From a virus, in the IMG/VR virus record IMGVR_UViG_3300002835_007718, positions 20,023-84,022 of that record: a stretch of 64,000 nucleotides of DNA; one strand, given 5' to 3'. A program made the translations under genes and the position numbers. The notes beneath the pieces are model-generated. The model did not search any database and had not been told where the DNA came from. It saw only the letters and a program-made list of their open reading frames with translations. Shown piece after piece: positions 8,983 to 16,866 of this stretch. The first letter of the stretch is position 1. The number at the start of each line of letters is the position of its first letter.

Positions 8983-10394
8983 GCTTTATAAATATCAAAT
9001 CGTTTACGAGGAGCCCAATTTTGGAAACATCCTTCAATAGCTTCAACAAACTTTTCACCCATAGATTCAGATGCCATTTCTGCTTCTGATACAATCCATT
9101 CATGTCCTAATTGACCACACTTGATTAACGAACTTCTACCTTTTTTCAAAGCTTCGTCAAGTTGGTCTGCAATTTCAATATAATCGGCTCGGTCATCAAA
9201 AATATACGGAGTCGCAGGAGACCCTTGAAGAGAAAGATTGGATGGCCACACAGGAAAAGCCCAAACCCCCCAACTCAATGATTCATTAGATTTCCATTCT
9301 CTATGATTGTGAAGAGACCCGATTTTAATGTAATCCTCTTCAGTTAGTTGTTTACCATCTAATTCAAACCCACATTGGTCTTGAAGGCCACCGGTAACAT
9401 TCACAATAATTGGTGTGCCGGCTCGTAGAGCTTCACATGATGCAAGACCAAATCCTTCATTTGATGCAATGTTTAAAATTACATCGCCTGAATTGTAAAA
9501 TAAGTTAAGTTCCTCAACCGACATTATGGTATTAGTAAATTTATAATCACCAAATTTACCATTCCATTTAATTACTTCTGGAATATTTGTTCCGTTTTCA
9601 TCAATTGGTTGAGTATGCATAAACAACAACATTTTTTTATCGGGATGTCGTTTAGCAAATTCATTAAAAGCAATAACTAAATCACCTGGTTGTTTTCTAC
9701 GAATATTTCTATTGGCCCAAACTGCAATAAAATCGTATTTTTCTAAATCATGTTTCTTTTTAAACTCAATCAAGTTTAAATCGTCAGATGGTAGTGGTTT
9801 AAAATGTTTTGAAACTCCATGTGGAATGTATTTATAAGCCCAATCTTCTTTTGGCATTTTATAAGTTTCCAAAGTCCGTTTATTAATACCATAAGTTTGT
9901 TTTGAGATAGACATCAACAAATCACAACTTGCGTAAAACGGAGCGTTCCACATTGGGTCTGGCAAAGAGTCCCAAATGTTATAATACATAATAGGAACAA
10001 ACTGACGAACTTCTAATTCCATATCATACAACCACTTCCAAAAGCGAGGGTCGGTAAAGTGTAAGATTGCATCAGGCTTTTCAATATTGATTAATTCACG
10101 AAGAATGCCAGGATTCCCATATCCCGTATGAGCATAAATTTTAACACTAGCATCTTCTACGCCAGTTTCTTTAGCTACATCAGATGATACATCAAATATT
10201 TTTAGATGGTCTGGATGATTTAAAGCTGCCCCCAATTGAACCCAATCATATTTATGAACAGTAGATAATACTATTTCTTTAGATTGAGTTGCGATTCCAC
10301 TATGAAGTCGTAGGTCATCCGATAACAAAAGAATTTTCTTTTTCTTTGGTTTATTCGGGTCTATTTTTTTTAATTTAGGTAAGTTTACTTCCAT
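8979..10394 (-). CDS. GT4-like glycosyltransferase, first gene of the sugar operon
   Basis: A 471-residue GT-B protein with 'KILLLSDDLRLHSGIATQSK' at the N-terminal domain and SNEGFGLASCEALRAGTPII (about residues 313-332), the GT4 E-x7-E motif. 'VWANRNIRRKQPGDLVIAF' matches the donor-phosphate binding strand/loop of the family. A Bacteroidetes-type promoter lies 28-59 bases upstream (10422-10453). All genes from here to position 1 follow without gaps over about 55 bases, so this is the likely head of a roughly 10 kb operon. Confidence 0.83.
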   Translation of the reverse strand: MEVNLPKLKKIDPNKPKKKKILLLSDDLRLHSGIATQSKEIVLSTVHKYDWVQLGAALNHPDHLKIFDVSSDVAKETGVEDASVKIYAHTGYGNPGILRELINIEKPDAILHFTDPRFWKWLYDMELEVRQFVPIMYYNIWDSLPDPMWNAPFYASCDLLMSISKQTYGINKRTLETYKMPKEDWAYKYIPHGVSKHFKPLPSDDLNLIEFKKKHDLEKYDFIAVWANRNIRRKQPGDLVIAFNEFAKRHPDKKMLLFMHTQPIDENGTNIPEVIKWNGKFGDYKFTNTIMSVEELNLFYNSGDVILNIASNEGFGLASCEALRAGTPIIVNVTGGLQDQCGFELDGKQLTEEDYIKIGSLHNHREWKSNESLSWGVWAFPVWPSNLSLQGSPATPYIFDDRADYIEIADQLDEALKKGRSSLIKCGQLGHEWIVSEAEMASESMGEKFVEAIEGCFQNWAPRKRFDIYKA

Positions 10395-10421
10395 TCGTAA
10401 CTTTGTTGTTTTTATATTATA

Positions 10422-10453
10422 TAAATATACGAAAAAATTTACTAATTTACAAA
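10422..10453 (-). promoter_or_regulatory. Bacteroidetes-type early promoter for sugar operon
   Basis: On the minus strand, TTTG (10453-10450) is followed after exactly 20 bases by TATATTTA (10429-10422), with TTTCG just before the -7 element. This fits the Bacteroidetes -33/-7 consensus TTG...TAnnTTTG and the motif shared with eleven other sites in the window. It overlaps the last codons of the gene at 10442 and leaves a leader of roughly 25 bases to the ATG at 10394. Confidence 0.7.
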
Positions 10454-10837
10454 TTTAGCACTTTTTCCGTATCGACCTAACACTCTATTAAAATGATTGT
10501 ATTCATTTTGTGGAATATCTCCAAAGTATATAAGTTTATCTGCATTTTCTACAACACAATTGTATTGATGTAGAGGTTGAGTTGGATGAAATGGTTTTTC
10601 ATAATACTCTTCATTCATACCACTATAAAGATTCATAGGTGTAGATGCTGAATTATATTCAATATATTTACATCCCATTTCTAAAGAAAACTTTCGAACC
10701 CACCGCTCAACCCCATTCTTACATCCTCTGGTGATTAAAATTAAATCTTCACCATATTTTTGTTTTAACTTAAATATAAGGTCTTTGATTTCGTTTCGAT
10801 TTTCATATTTTTCACTTCCAATCAAAGCCACTCTCAT
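10442..10837 (-). CDS. SLOG/YspA-like (DUF2493-type) nucleotide-binding protein
   Basis: About 131 residues from ATG 10837, which is preceded by AAGGAC at good spacing and is preferred over a start 26 codons upstream inside the previous gene. MRVALIGSEKYENRNEIKDL, then 'LILITRGCKNGVERWVRKF' and 'YIEYNSAS' follow the YspA/DUF2493 pattern (GSRxFxNR, TGGAxGAD, loss of the A-D here). SLOG-fold proteins bind nucleotide ligands and some sense or process them in conflict systems. The GGAxGAD motif is altered to GCKNGVE, so ligand preference may differ. Confidence 0.6.
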   Translation of the reverse strand: MRVALIGSEKYENRNEIKDLIFKLKQKYGEDLILITRGCKNGVERWVRKFSLEMGCKYIEYNSASTPMNLYSGMNEEYYEKPFHPTQPLHQYNCVVENADKLIYFGDIPQNEYNHFNRVLGRYGKSAKFVN

Positions 10838-10874
10838 ATGTTTGTCCTTTTTAAATCGGTAATTTACTTTCACC

Positions 10875-11447
10875 CTATTGGAATTTTTTGTGTAATTGTT
10901 CTTTTTCAATAACATCTTTTAATCTTTTAATGTAATTTGGGTCTTCCGCATAACTTTTTGATAAATACTGAAAATAATCATCTTCATTTGTAATCCCACT
11001 TAAATATCTACATTGATAAAATGCGTAATCGTATACGGATTCTTCCCAACTTTCATAAAACGCATGATTGTGTTGAGTTCCTTTTGCGGTATTAACCCTT
11101 CGATATGCTTGTTTCATACCAAACAAATTATTATTTTTTTTAAAAATATTAGATGTCCAATGTCCAGTTTCAATTATAGATTGAGCCATTACAATGTGGG
11201 GAAATTTAACATTTAAATTATTTAATAAATTAACTAATTGCTCAGGTTCAAATGCTTTACGACCTTGATTAATTATAATTAATCGTTCCTCCGGACTTAA
11301 CTCACTAATAACCTTATGTCTAGCAATTTGTGTTGTGTATTGATAAGTTAGTATAGAAGTTATACCTAATACTATGAAAACTAATAGTATAAATTTATTA
11401 GTTACTTTTTCAAATTTCACTTGATTTTTTGAGTAAATATATAGCAT
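10875..11447 (-). CDS. Membrane-anchored N-acetylglucosaminidase-type endolysin
   Basis: The 190-residue protein has a short basic N-terminus, one hydrophobic segment (about residues 18-36, FILLVFIVLGITSILTY) and a C-terminal glucosaminidase (FlgJ/GH73-like) domain. In that domain MAQSIIETGHWTSNIFKKNN carries the catalytic glutamate and NNLFGMK is the family block. Such enzymes cleave peptidoglycan glycan strands. The single N-terminal anchor resembles signal-anchor-release endolysins, which would export through Sec and need no holin for transport; that is inference. No separate holin is visible nearby. Confidence 0.75.
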   Translation of the reverse strand: MLYIYSKNQVKFEKVTNKFILLVFIVLGITSILTYQYTTQIARHKVISELSPEERLIIINQGRKAFEPEQLVNLLNNLNVKFPHIVMAQSIIETGHWTSNIFKKNNNLFGMKQAYRRVNTAKGTQHNHAFYESWEESVYDYAFYQCRYLSGITNEDDYFQYLSKSYAEDPNYIKRLKDVIEKEQLHKKFQ

Positions 11448-11460
11448 ATTAATTAATTAA

Positions 11461-12408
11461 TTATTCTTTAATTCGGTCTTTTTTAGAACACAATTCACTA
11501 TCTTTGAATGGACACCATTTACAATTTTTACTATTTTTACCAGCGATAGCTTGAAAATCCCCATCAACTTTATATGTCCCATCTTCATTAAAACCTTCAT
11601 CAATAAATCGATTAAATTCCTTTAAGATTTTTCTCATTGTAGGAACTCCATGGGCTGGAACAAACTCTTGAACTCGTTTTTGAGCAAACATAGCCTCTTC
11701 CCATAATTTTCGTTTTACAATAAAATAACGAACTTGAATCTTTTCAAGAGGATATCCATATTGGTCAGCGAAGAATTTTTTGTAAAGTATCAGTTGAGCA
11801 GTTTTGGTTTTGTCATCTTTTTGATACTTGTTCCAACCATTAGTAGATGTTTTTATATCCCAAATTTCAATTGTGCCATCTTCTATGATTTCAAATACTA
11901 AGTCAAGAAATCCCTTCATCATGATATGTTCATTGGATTCGGATGCTGGGTAGTAGATAGGTAATTCCACACCTAATAACCTCATCTTTCGAGTTGAAAA
12001 ATATTCAGAACGATTCTTTTTTAAAAAATCTAATATTTCTACACCATCGAAGTAAAATTCGTTCATCTCACTTTTAGAGGTGAACTTTATATTATAGATA
12101 GCCATTGACTTTTTATACTCCCGTGTCATGTTGTCTAACAACATTTGGTTGAGGTCCATGGTATCGGCTGATGCTGGACTTTCGCTATATATAACTTTTA
12201 ACCAATCTTGGATAACTTCATGCATTGCAGTTCCAAAGATTAGGTGAATAGATGGGTCATCGGTTTTGTTACCATCTACGTAGGTTAGTTTCCATTGTTT
12301 AGGGCAGTTAGCCCACATTGTATATTGAGAATAGGAAATTTTAACATCACCCTTTTTCTCTTCATATACGGGAAAGTTAAATATATTGGAAACTACTGAC
12401 TTTTTCAT
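11461..12408 (-). CDS. PD-(D/E)XK nuclease with C-terminal Cys cluster (Cas4/RecB/AddB-like)
   Basis: The 315-residue protein has 'SYSQYTMWANCPKQWKLTY' (first cysteine), FGTAMHEVIQDWL (catalytic histidine motif of RecB-type nucleases), GFLDLVFEI...IEIWDIKTST (the D...DxK core), and a C-terminal KNCKWCPFKDSELC that would complete a four-cysteine Fe-S cluster. Related phage proteins act as 5'/3' exonucleases in recombination or host DNA breakdown. A promoter element ends 6 bases before the ATG, which suggests a leaderless mRNA. Confidence 0.83.
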   Translation of the reverse strand: MKKSVVSNIFNFPVYEEKKGDVKISYSQYTMWANCPKQWKLTYVDGNKTDDPSIHLIFGTAMHEVIQDWLKVIYSESPASADTMDLNQMLLDNMTREYKKSMAIYNIKFTSKSEMNEFYFDGVEILDFLKKNRSEYFSTRKMRLLGVELPIYYPASESNEHIMMKGFLDLVFEIIEDGTIEIWDIKTSTNGWNKYQKDDKTKTAQLILYKKFFADQYGYPLEKIQVRYFIVKRKLWEEAMFAQKRVQEFVPAHGVPTMRKILKEFNRFIDEGFNEDGTYKVDGDFQAIAGKNSKNCKWCPFKDSELCSKKDRIKE

Positions 12409-12413
12409 CTATA

Positions 12414-12445
12414 CAAATATACGAAATTATTTTGAATTATCCAAA
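12414..12445 (-). promoter_or_regulatory. Bacteroidetes-type early promoter, apparently leaderless
   Basis: TTTG (12445-12442), 20-base spacer, TATATTTG (12421-12414), a perfect TAnnTTTG. The ATG of the nuclease gene begins at 12408, so the expected start of transcription falls at or within about 3 bases of the A of the ATG. The spacer shares ATAATTCAAAATAATTTCG with other sites. Confidence 0.75.
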
Positions 12446-12820
12446 TTATACCATTGGAAATCCACTTACTGAATTGTTTGTTGTTGAACGATATTGTGGT
12501 GCGTTTGAGCTCCAACCCTTTGAATGGTTGTTGAAATGCGGTTTTGAATATCGTGAAGTAGCTGTGCCAATCAAGTCCCAACCGCTTTCCCATTTTTCAA
12601 ATGAAGCACCATTTTTGAAAGTTACACTAAACTCATCAAAAAAGTCCAACATTTTTATTGAAACCTTACGAAAAATGTTCTTTCGTTCGGGCTTAATAAC
12701 CTCAATAAAAAGGATTGACCTAGCCTTAACTCGACAAATTTTCAAATCCATCGAAAACAACTGCCCCTTAACAGGAACATTTACTTTTACAATTTTACCT
12801 TGAAGCTCTGATAATTCCAT
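12446..12820 (-). CDS. Hypothetical protein
   Basis: A 124-residue protein I do not recognise. The first 75 residues read as a small beta-rich domain ('GKIVKVNVPVKGQLFSMDL', 'ARSILFIEVIKPER'), and the tail is Ser/Asn-rich ('SKGWSSNAPQYRSTTNNSV') and likely unstructured. It has its own promoter (12842-12873) and a TTTCCT complement (AGGAAA) before the ATG. It is transcribed before the Cas4-like nuclease gene, but that gene has a separate promoter that overlaps the end of this frame. Confidence 0.65.
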   Translation of the reverse strand: MELSELQGKIVKVNVPVKGQLFSMDLKICRVKARSILFIEVIKPERKNIFRKVSIKMLDFFDEFSVTFKNGASFEKWESGWDLIGTATSRYSKPHFNNHSKGWSSNAPQYRSTTNNSVSGFPMV

Positions 12821-12841
12821 AAATTTCCTCTTTTTACATAC

Positions 12842-12873
12842 TAAAGATACGAAATTTATTCAAATATACCAAA
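12842..12873 (-). promoter_or_regulatory. Early promoter with upstream TTAACATT box
   Basis: TTTG (12873-12870), 20-base spacer ending TTTCG, TATCTTTA (12849-12842). Immediately upstream is CTTAACATTAAAA, also found before the promoters at 22848 and 41738. It serves the gene starting at 12820. Confidence 0.65.
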
Positions 12874-12895
12874 TTTTAATGTTAAGAAATTGTTA

Positions 12896-13312
12896 TCATT
12901 TTCCCCATTTTCCGTTCTGAACAATTTGAGCAATGATACCATACACCGAAAGGTCAGCGAATGTATCTTGAACTGACTCACCAACCTCATCAGGTTGACC
13001 CAAAATAATCATTTGTTTCAATCTCTGAATTTTGTCGTTGATTCTGAACCAGAGTCCGGTAAGTGACAATTTGATGTCATCGTTGGTTTGTAGAGTTGTT
13101 CCTACGGAGATGTTACCAGGTCCGTAATTTCTTTGTTTTTTACAAAAAGTTTCGTACTGTTCATACATAATCCTTTTGTATTCCGCCATCATTTGGGGAT
13201 AGTTTTCTTCACAATATATAACAGCTGATTGTTCAGCACCACCATAAACATTTCGTTCTTCTTCACCAATCCACTCTATTTTGGTTTTTGCGTCTTTAAT
13301 CATTTTAACCAT
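12896..13312 (-). CDS. DUF1599-like (nucleotide-modification-associated) protein
   Basis: This 138-residue helical protein has 'YEQYETFCKKQRNYGPGNIS' (split as F..K..NYG), then 'LTGLWFRINDKIQRLKQMI' and 'ESVQDTFADLSVYGIIAQI'. This is the pattern of DUF1599/Nmad1 proteins, which have been proposed to act in modified-nucleotide metabolism of phages. Two in-frame ATGs (13312 and 13303) compete; the second overlaps the stop of the gp62-like gene as ATGA. It is co-transcribed with the clamp and clamp-loader genes. Confidence 0.6.
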   Translation of the reverse strand: MVKMIKDAKTKIEWIGEEERNVYGGAEQSAVIYCEENYPQMMAEYKRIMYEQYETFCKKQRNYGPGNISVGTTLQTNDDIKLSLTGLWFRINDKIQRLKQMIILGQPDEVGESVQDTFADLSVYGIIAQIVQNGKWGK

Positions 13313-13755
13313 TTATCTATTTCTTTTTTATCTACTCCGAACTTTTGAATAATCAATTTTACTTCATCTATTGTAAGAATTTCAAGATAATCTTCTATTT
13401 CACGAGAGGATAGTTTGAAATATTTACAAAGATACGTTACCACGTGTTTGTCCCACTTAGATTCTGATTTGCTTTTGATATATTTGTCAAAAGACTTTTT
13501 CTTTGGTAGAACATCCGAATACACTTTATATAGCTCACGAGATTTTAACTGACCATTAGTGTATTGTTGAATCTCGTTTACAAATTCAATGTAGTCTAGG
13601 TTCATAGATAGAAATCGGTTGACCATATACATATCAAACGATTTTCTATCTACCTCGGAGAGGGATTCCCACTTATCTTTTTTGTAGGTAATCCCCCCCA
13701 AGTGGTCAAAAAGTGACTTTGCTTTTACAACAATTTCATCACTTTTTTTCATCAT
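13300..13755 (-). CDS. 62: Clamp loader small subunit (T4 gp62-like)
   Basis: A 151-residue protein from ATG 13755, overlapping the end of the zinc-ribbon gene. AKSLFDHLGGITYKK and the block FDMYMVNRFLSMNLDYIEF match the conserved N-terminal part of T4-like gp62 proteins, followed by KKKSFDKYIKSK and a C-terminal helical domain. gp62 joins gp44 in a 4:1 loader that puts the gp45 clamp on DNA. Its position just downstream of gp44 (with one small gene between) and gp45 is the standard T4-like order. A longer frame start at 13806 is unlikely because it lies within the preceding gene. Confidence 0.75.
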   Translation of the reverse strand: MMKKSDEIVVKAKSLFDHLGGITYKKDKWESLSEVDRKSFDMYMVNRFLSMNLDYIEFVNEIQQYTNGQLKSRELYKVYSDVLPKKKSFDKYIKSKSESKWDKHVVTYLCKYFKLSSREIEDYLEILTIDEVKLIIQKFGVDKKEIDKWLK

Positions 13756-14014
13756 TTTCAAAAAATTCGCGTGGAGTGAACTTTGGATGCACTGTTCCAC
13801 AATCATTACAAACTACCACCGGAATAGGCAACATTGATGCTTGACCATTTGGAGATTGAATTGCGGGAACTTCTTTAAACATCGTCAACTCGGTGAAAAA
13901 AATACCATCACAATTAGGGCAAGCCACTGTGGGTAATTTAAATGGGTCGATTTGCATTTGCGGTGCTTGAGTCTTCTGACCCATAGGAATCACCTTGGTT
14001 TGTTTTTTTGTCAT
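13739..14014 (-). CDS. Small zinc-ribbon protein
   Basis: The 91-residue protein has a CPNC pair (near residue 32) and a CNDC pair (near residue 69) about 35 residues apart, which is a classic zinc-ribbon spacing. Between them is 'FFTELTMFKEVPA' and a Gln/Pro-rich stretch. The role is unknown; its place between gp44 and gp62 suggests a replication- or transcription-related accessory. It is not part of the T4 order as I know it. Confidence 0.65.
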   Translation of the reverse strand: MTKKQTKVIPMGQKTQAPQMQIDPFKLPTVACPNCDGIFFTELTMFKEVPAIQSPNGQASMLPIPVVVCNDCGTVHPKFTPREFFENDEKK

Positions 14015-14015
14015 A

Positions 14016-14933
14016 TTAATTAATTGTCATAATAATGTTAATCATCATCGCCATAGTGTTGATTTCTTTATCAACCACCATTGAGTCCTTATATTGACCA
14101 TCTGCGATGTTTAAGATGGTCTGACCTACTTTTCCATTAGCATACTCATCCACTCTATCATAAAGTGTTTTGTATAAAGGTGTGAAATCACGAACTTTTG
14201 AGTCAGCAATAATTTGTCGGATTGTAGTGAATTTTGTTTTCACATCAGCCGATTTAATTAATTCTTCTACTACATTATCTGCATAATTTGCTTGAATGTT
14301 TGAAGTTGAATCAATTACCAATTTACCATTGATAACTTGTCGTTGTGCTGCATTTAAAACTCTACGAATGTCAGGATATCCACTATTTACAAGAATAGCA
14401 AGTTCATCCGTTTGAAATTCCACACCTTCTTCATTTAGAATATCAAACAATCGTTTAGCAACTTCTTTCTTTGATGGCGGGGTGATAGCAAACGCCTGAC
14501 AACGAGACTGAATCGGGTCAATTACTTTTTCAACATAATTGCAAGTCAAAATAAATCGTGTTGACTTTGAAAATGTTTCCATTAAATTACGAAGAGCTGC
14601 TTGAGCATTAGGAGTCAAATAGTCGGCTTCATCTAAAATAACAACCTTCCATTTTTTGAAACCCATAGATGATGCAAACCCACGAATTTTATCACGAACC
14701 GCGTCAACAGAGTTTTCATCTGAAGCGTTTATATACATCAAATCACAATCAATCTGATTGGTAATAATTTTAGCAAGTGTGGTTTTGCCCGTTCCAGCTT
14801 GACCATATAATAAGAGGTGGGGAACATCCTCGTTTTGAATATAAATCTTTACTTTTTCAAGAATATGTTGGTTTCCAACATAACCTTCTAATGTATCTGG
14901 TCGATATTTTTCGACCCATAGTGAATTACTCAT
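14016..14933 (-). CDS. 44: Sliding clamp loader ATPase (T4 gp44-like)
   Basis: The 305-residue AAA+ protein opens SLWVEKYRPDTLEGYVG, typical of RFC/gp44. It has Walker A LLYGQAGTGKTTLAKI (K50), Walker B VVILDEADYLT (about residues 97-107), sensor 1 RFILTCNYV, and the SRC motif (QSRCQAF) that supplies the arginine finger. With gp62 it loads gp45 onto primer-template DNA for the gp43 polymerase. Its ATG overlaps the stop of the upstream DruA-like gene. Confidence 0.93.
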   Translation of the reverse strand: MSNSLWVEKYRPDTLEGYVGNQHILEKVKIYIQNEDVPHLLLYGQAGTGKTTLAKIITNQIDCDLMYINASDENSVDAVRDKIRGFASSMGFKKWKVVILDEADYLTPNAQAALRNLMETFSKSTRFILTCNYVEKVIDPIQSRCQAFAITPPSKKEVAKRLFDILNEEGVEFQTDELAILVNSGYPDIRRVLNAAQRQVINGKLVIDSTSNIQANYADNVVEELIKSADVKTKFTTIRQIIADSKVRDFTPLYKTLYDRVDEYANGKVGQTILNIADGQYKDSMVVDKEINTMAMMINIIMTIN

Positions 14934-16117
14934 CTTCCTACTTCTTTTAAATATTTTTCTTTACAATCTTCCCACGACATACCAATGATGTCAATATAAA
15001 AGAGAGACTCTGGTTTGATACGACCCTCCTCATGAAGTTTTATGTATCTATTAATTGCTTTTGGTTTCCACCACTTCATCGTGTATTCATCACCTTGAAC
15101 AAACTTATCCTTCATTACAAGTTGGTCTTCAGTAATTTCATTGCGTAAAAACTCATTACCATTATCATACATTTGAGCGAAATATACCCCTCTTTTAAAT
15201 CCATGTTGATAGTGAGACGCTCTAATACCAACTTCTTTAAAAATCAGATTAATAATTTTTTGTTTCACTCCGGTAGCAGGCCCATCAACACCTTCTTTTT
15301 CAGCAGTTTGTTTAGCGTATTCTTCAGGCTTATTTTCCTTTATCCAATGATGCCATCCCTCATATACTGAATCATCTGGCTTTGTAGCTACCTTACCTGC
15401 GGATTCACCCAAAGTTTTAAAATGTGGAATTCCGTTATATTGAGAGTGAATACCATATAAAGATGTTGTTCCAACAGCAATCAGAGTTTGTCCGTATTTT
15501 TCTTTCCAATGGTTACGAACTTCTGCAGAGGTAGCCATACAAGCTACCAACTTACCACCCAAGAAGTTATATCCCAAAGGCTGTGTGCATACAATCGTGG
15601 TAGCAATCGTAGTATGATTCAACCTACCATCTTTGTATTTATTATCTTGTGTCCATCCAATATAGTTATCTCTAACCCCCAATGATGTCACATCCGACCC
15701 CAATGATACCAATCCAAGAATTTTACCACTAACTCGGTCTTTAATATAAATTTTGACATTACGACCTGGATTGGCGTCAAATGACATTGTATGGATTAGT
15801 TTTCGGATTTCAGTCCAACGAGTGGACTCTTTGGGGTCATCAACAATTTCCACATAAGGTTCAAGCAATTCAATTTCTTTAATCGTTTGTTCTTTGTTAT
15901 AGATGTCAATAGGCATCCAAAGAGCATCGTAATGAAGCGCCAGACCTGCTTTTCTCTTCATAGAGGTAGCCAAGTCATAGTTCCATTCTTGCCACTTTTT
16001 GTAAAGTGTTTGTTCCTCTACTGACATAGAAGAAAGGTAGTTCATATTTTCAATGAACTTACCCTTTTCTACATCATAGTTAAACTTAGGCTTTGCTGGC
16101 TCGGTATCCCAAAACAT
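14930..16117 (-). CDS. DruA-like (DUF4338) protein between clamp and clamp loader
   Basis: The 395-residue protein contains ILGLVSLGSDVTSLGVRD followed by NYIGWTQDNKYKDGRLNHT and, later, 'NHWKEKYGQTLIAVGTTSLYG' (split) and GIPHFKTLGESAG. This follows the DUF4338/DruA block order (LGxxxFxS...RDxxIGW...N...NxxR; W..+YG...LxxT; NWxxxGxTxG). DruA is a component of the Druantia anti-phage system, with no settled biochemical role known to me. N- and C-terminal extensions are unique. The start codon overlaps the gp45 stop, so it is locked into the replication operon. It shares its core with the gene at 21339 and more distantly with the Mom-like genes. Confidence 0.62.
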   Translation of the reverse strand: MFWDTEPAKPKFNYDVEKGKFIENMNYLSSMSVEEQTLYKKWQEWNYDLATSMKRKAGLALHYDALWMPIDIYNKEQTIKEIELLEPYVEIVDDPKESTRWTEIRKLIHTMSFDANPGRNVKIYIKDRVSGKILGLVSLGSDVTSLGVRDNYIGWTQDNKYKDGRLNHTTIATTIVCTQPLGYNFLGGKLVACMATSAEVRNHWKEKYGQTLIAVGTTSLYGIHSQYNGIPHFKTLGESAGKVATKPDDSVYEGWHHWIKENKPEEYAKQTAEKEGVDGPATGVKQKIINLIFKEVGIRASHYQHGFKRGVYFAQMYDNGNEFLRNEITEDQLVMKDKFVQGDEYTMKWWKPKAINRYIKLHEEGRIKPESLFYIDIIGMSWEDCKEKYLKEVGR

Positions 16118-16812
16118 TACTTAATCTCTACTAAATAATAGTTTGATTTATACCCATCATGTTCAAAAGAAACATGAGCAAGACCTTGTGATGAGACCTT
16201 CATAGAAGATGCTTTAGCACCACGATTTGCGTTCAAGATTTCTTTCAAGTATTTAGCAGAGAATGAAATAGGTTCAACATCACTTTCACAAGTGCATTGA
16301 ACATTAATTGAAATTCGGTTTGAGTTGATTTTAGAATAACCTAAAATTATCTCACCTTTATTATTCTTACACTTGAATGTAAAAGTGTCAGAATCACTTA
16401 AAGCACCTTTAGATTTGATAAACTTACTTACGAAGTCTTCATCTAAAGTAATAGTAGAACCAAAATTAGGGAGCGCCTTGAGTTCTGGAACTACGGGAAT
16501 AACTGATAAATCAGCTAACATATAGTTTACTGATGTACCTGTGTCGGAGAACGCCAAACTGGCGGCACCTTCTTCAATATTGATGTTTGAATCTAAAACA
16601 CCAAGTAAACCTTTGAGTTGGGAAGTCGTGTATACACCAAATTCTCCGTTAGGGAACTCTTTGTCTTCACTTTCAACAGTACCCAAAAGGGTTTTGTCAT
16701 CAGAAATGAATTTTACAAACAATCCTTCATCGGTAGAGTTAATTTTTACAGATTCAACCTCACCACCCAAATTGTAACGGGCTACAAACCCTTCAAATGA
16801 ACTTTTTTTCAT
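16117..16812 (-). CDS. 45: DNA polymerase sliding clamp (T4 gp45-like)
   Basis: A 231-residue protein with gp45 features: an acidic beta-rich body, 'FGVYTTSQLKGLLGVLD', 'FSAKYLKEILNANRG' and a C-terminal 'SSQGLAHVSFEHDGYKSNYYL' (split), matching the gp45 end pattern GLAxxxFxxDxxxSxYYLV. It forms the ring-shaped processivity factor for gp43 and, in T4, also activates late transcription. It is preceded by an early promoter at 16835-16866 and followed without gap by the DruA-like gene and gp44. Confidence 0.9.
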   Translation of the reverse strand: MKKSSFEGFVARYNLGGEVESVKINSTDEGLFVKFISDDKTLLGTVESEDKEFPNGEFGVYTTSQLKGLLGVLDSNINIEEGAASLAFSDTGTSVNYMLADLSVIPVVPELKALPNFGSTITLDEDFVSKFIKSKGALSDSDTFTFKCKNNKGEIILGYSKINSNRISINVQCTCESDVEPISFSAKYLKEILNANRGAKASSMKVSSQGLAHVSFEHDGYKSNYYLVEIK

Positions 16813-16834
16813 GTTTTTTTATTTTTTATTTATA

Positions 16835-16866
16835 CTAATATACGAAATAATTTTGAATTATACAAA
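16835..16866 (-). promoter_or_regulatory. Early promoter for the clamp/clamp-loader operon
   Basis: TTTG (16866-16863), 20-base spacer containing TATAATTCAAAATTATTTCG, TATATTAG (16842-16835). It differs from the 12414 site at only a few positions. The leader to the gp45 ATG is about 17-20 A/T-rich bases with no clear Shine-Dalgarno. Confidence 0.75.

Noticed and set aside
12405-12593. Short minus-strand frame overlapping the 124-residue hypothetical gene
   Set aside because: It lies in another frame of a longer gene with its own promoter, and its sequence has no coding character.
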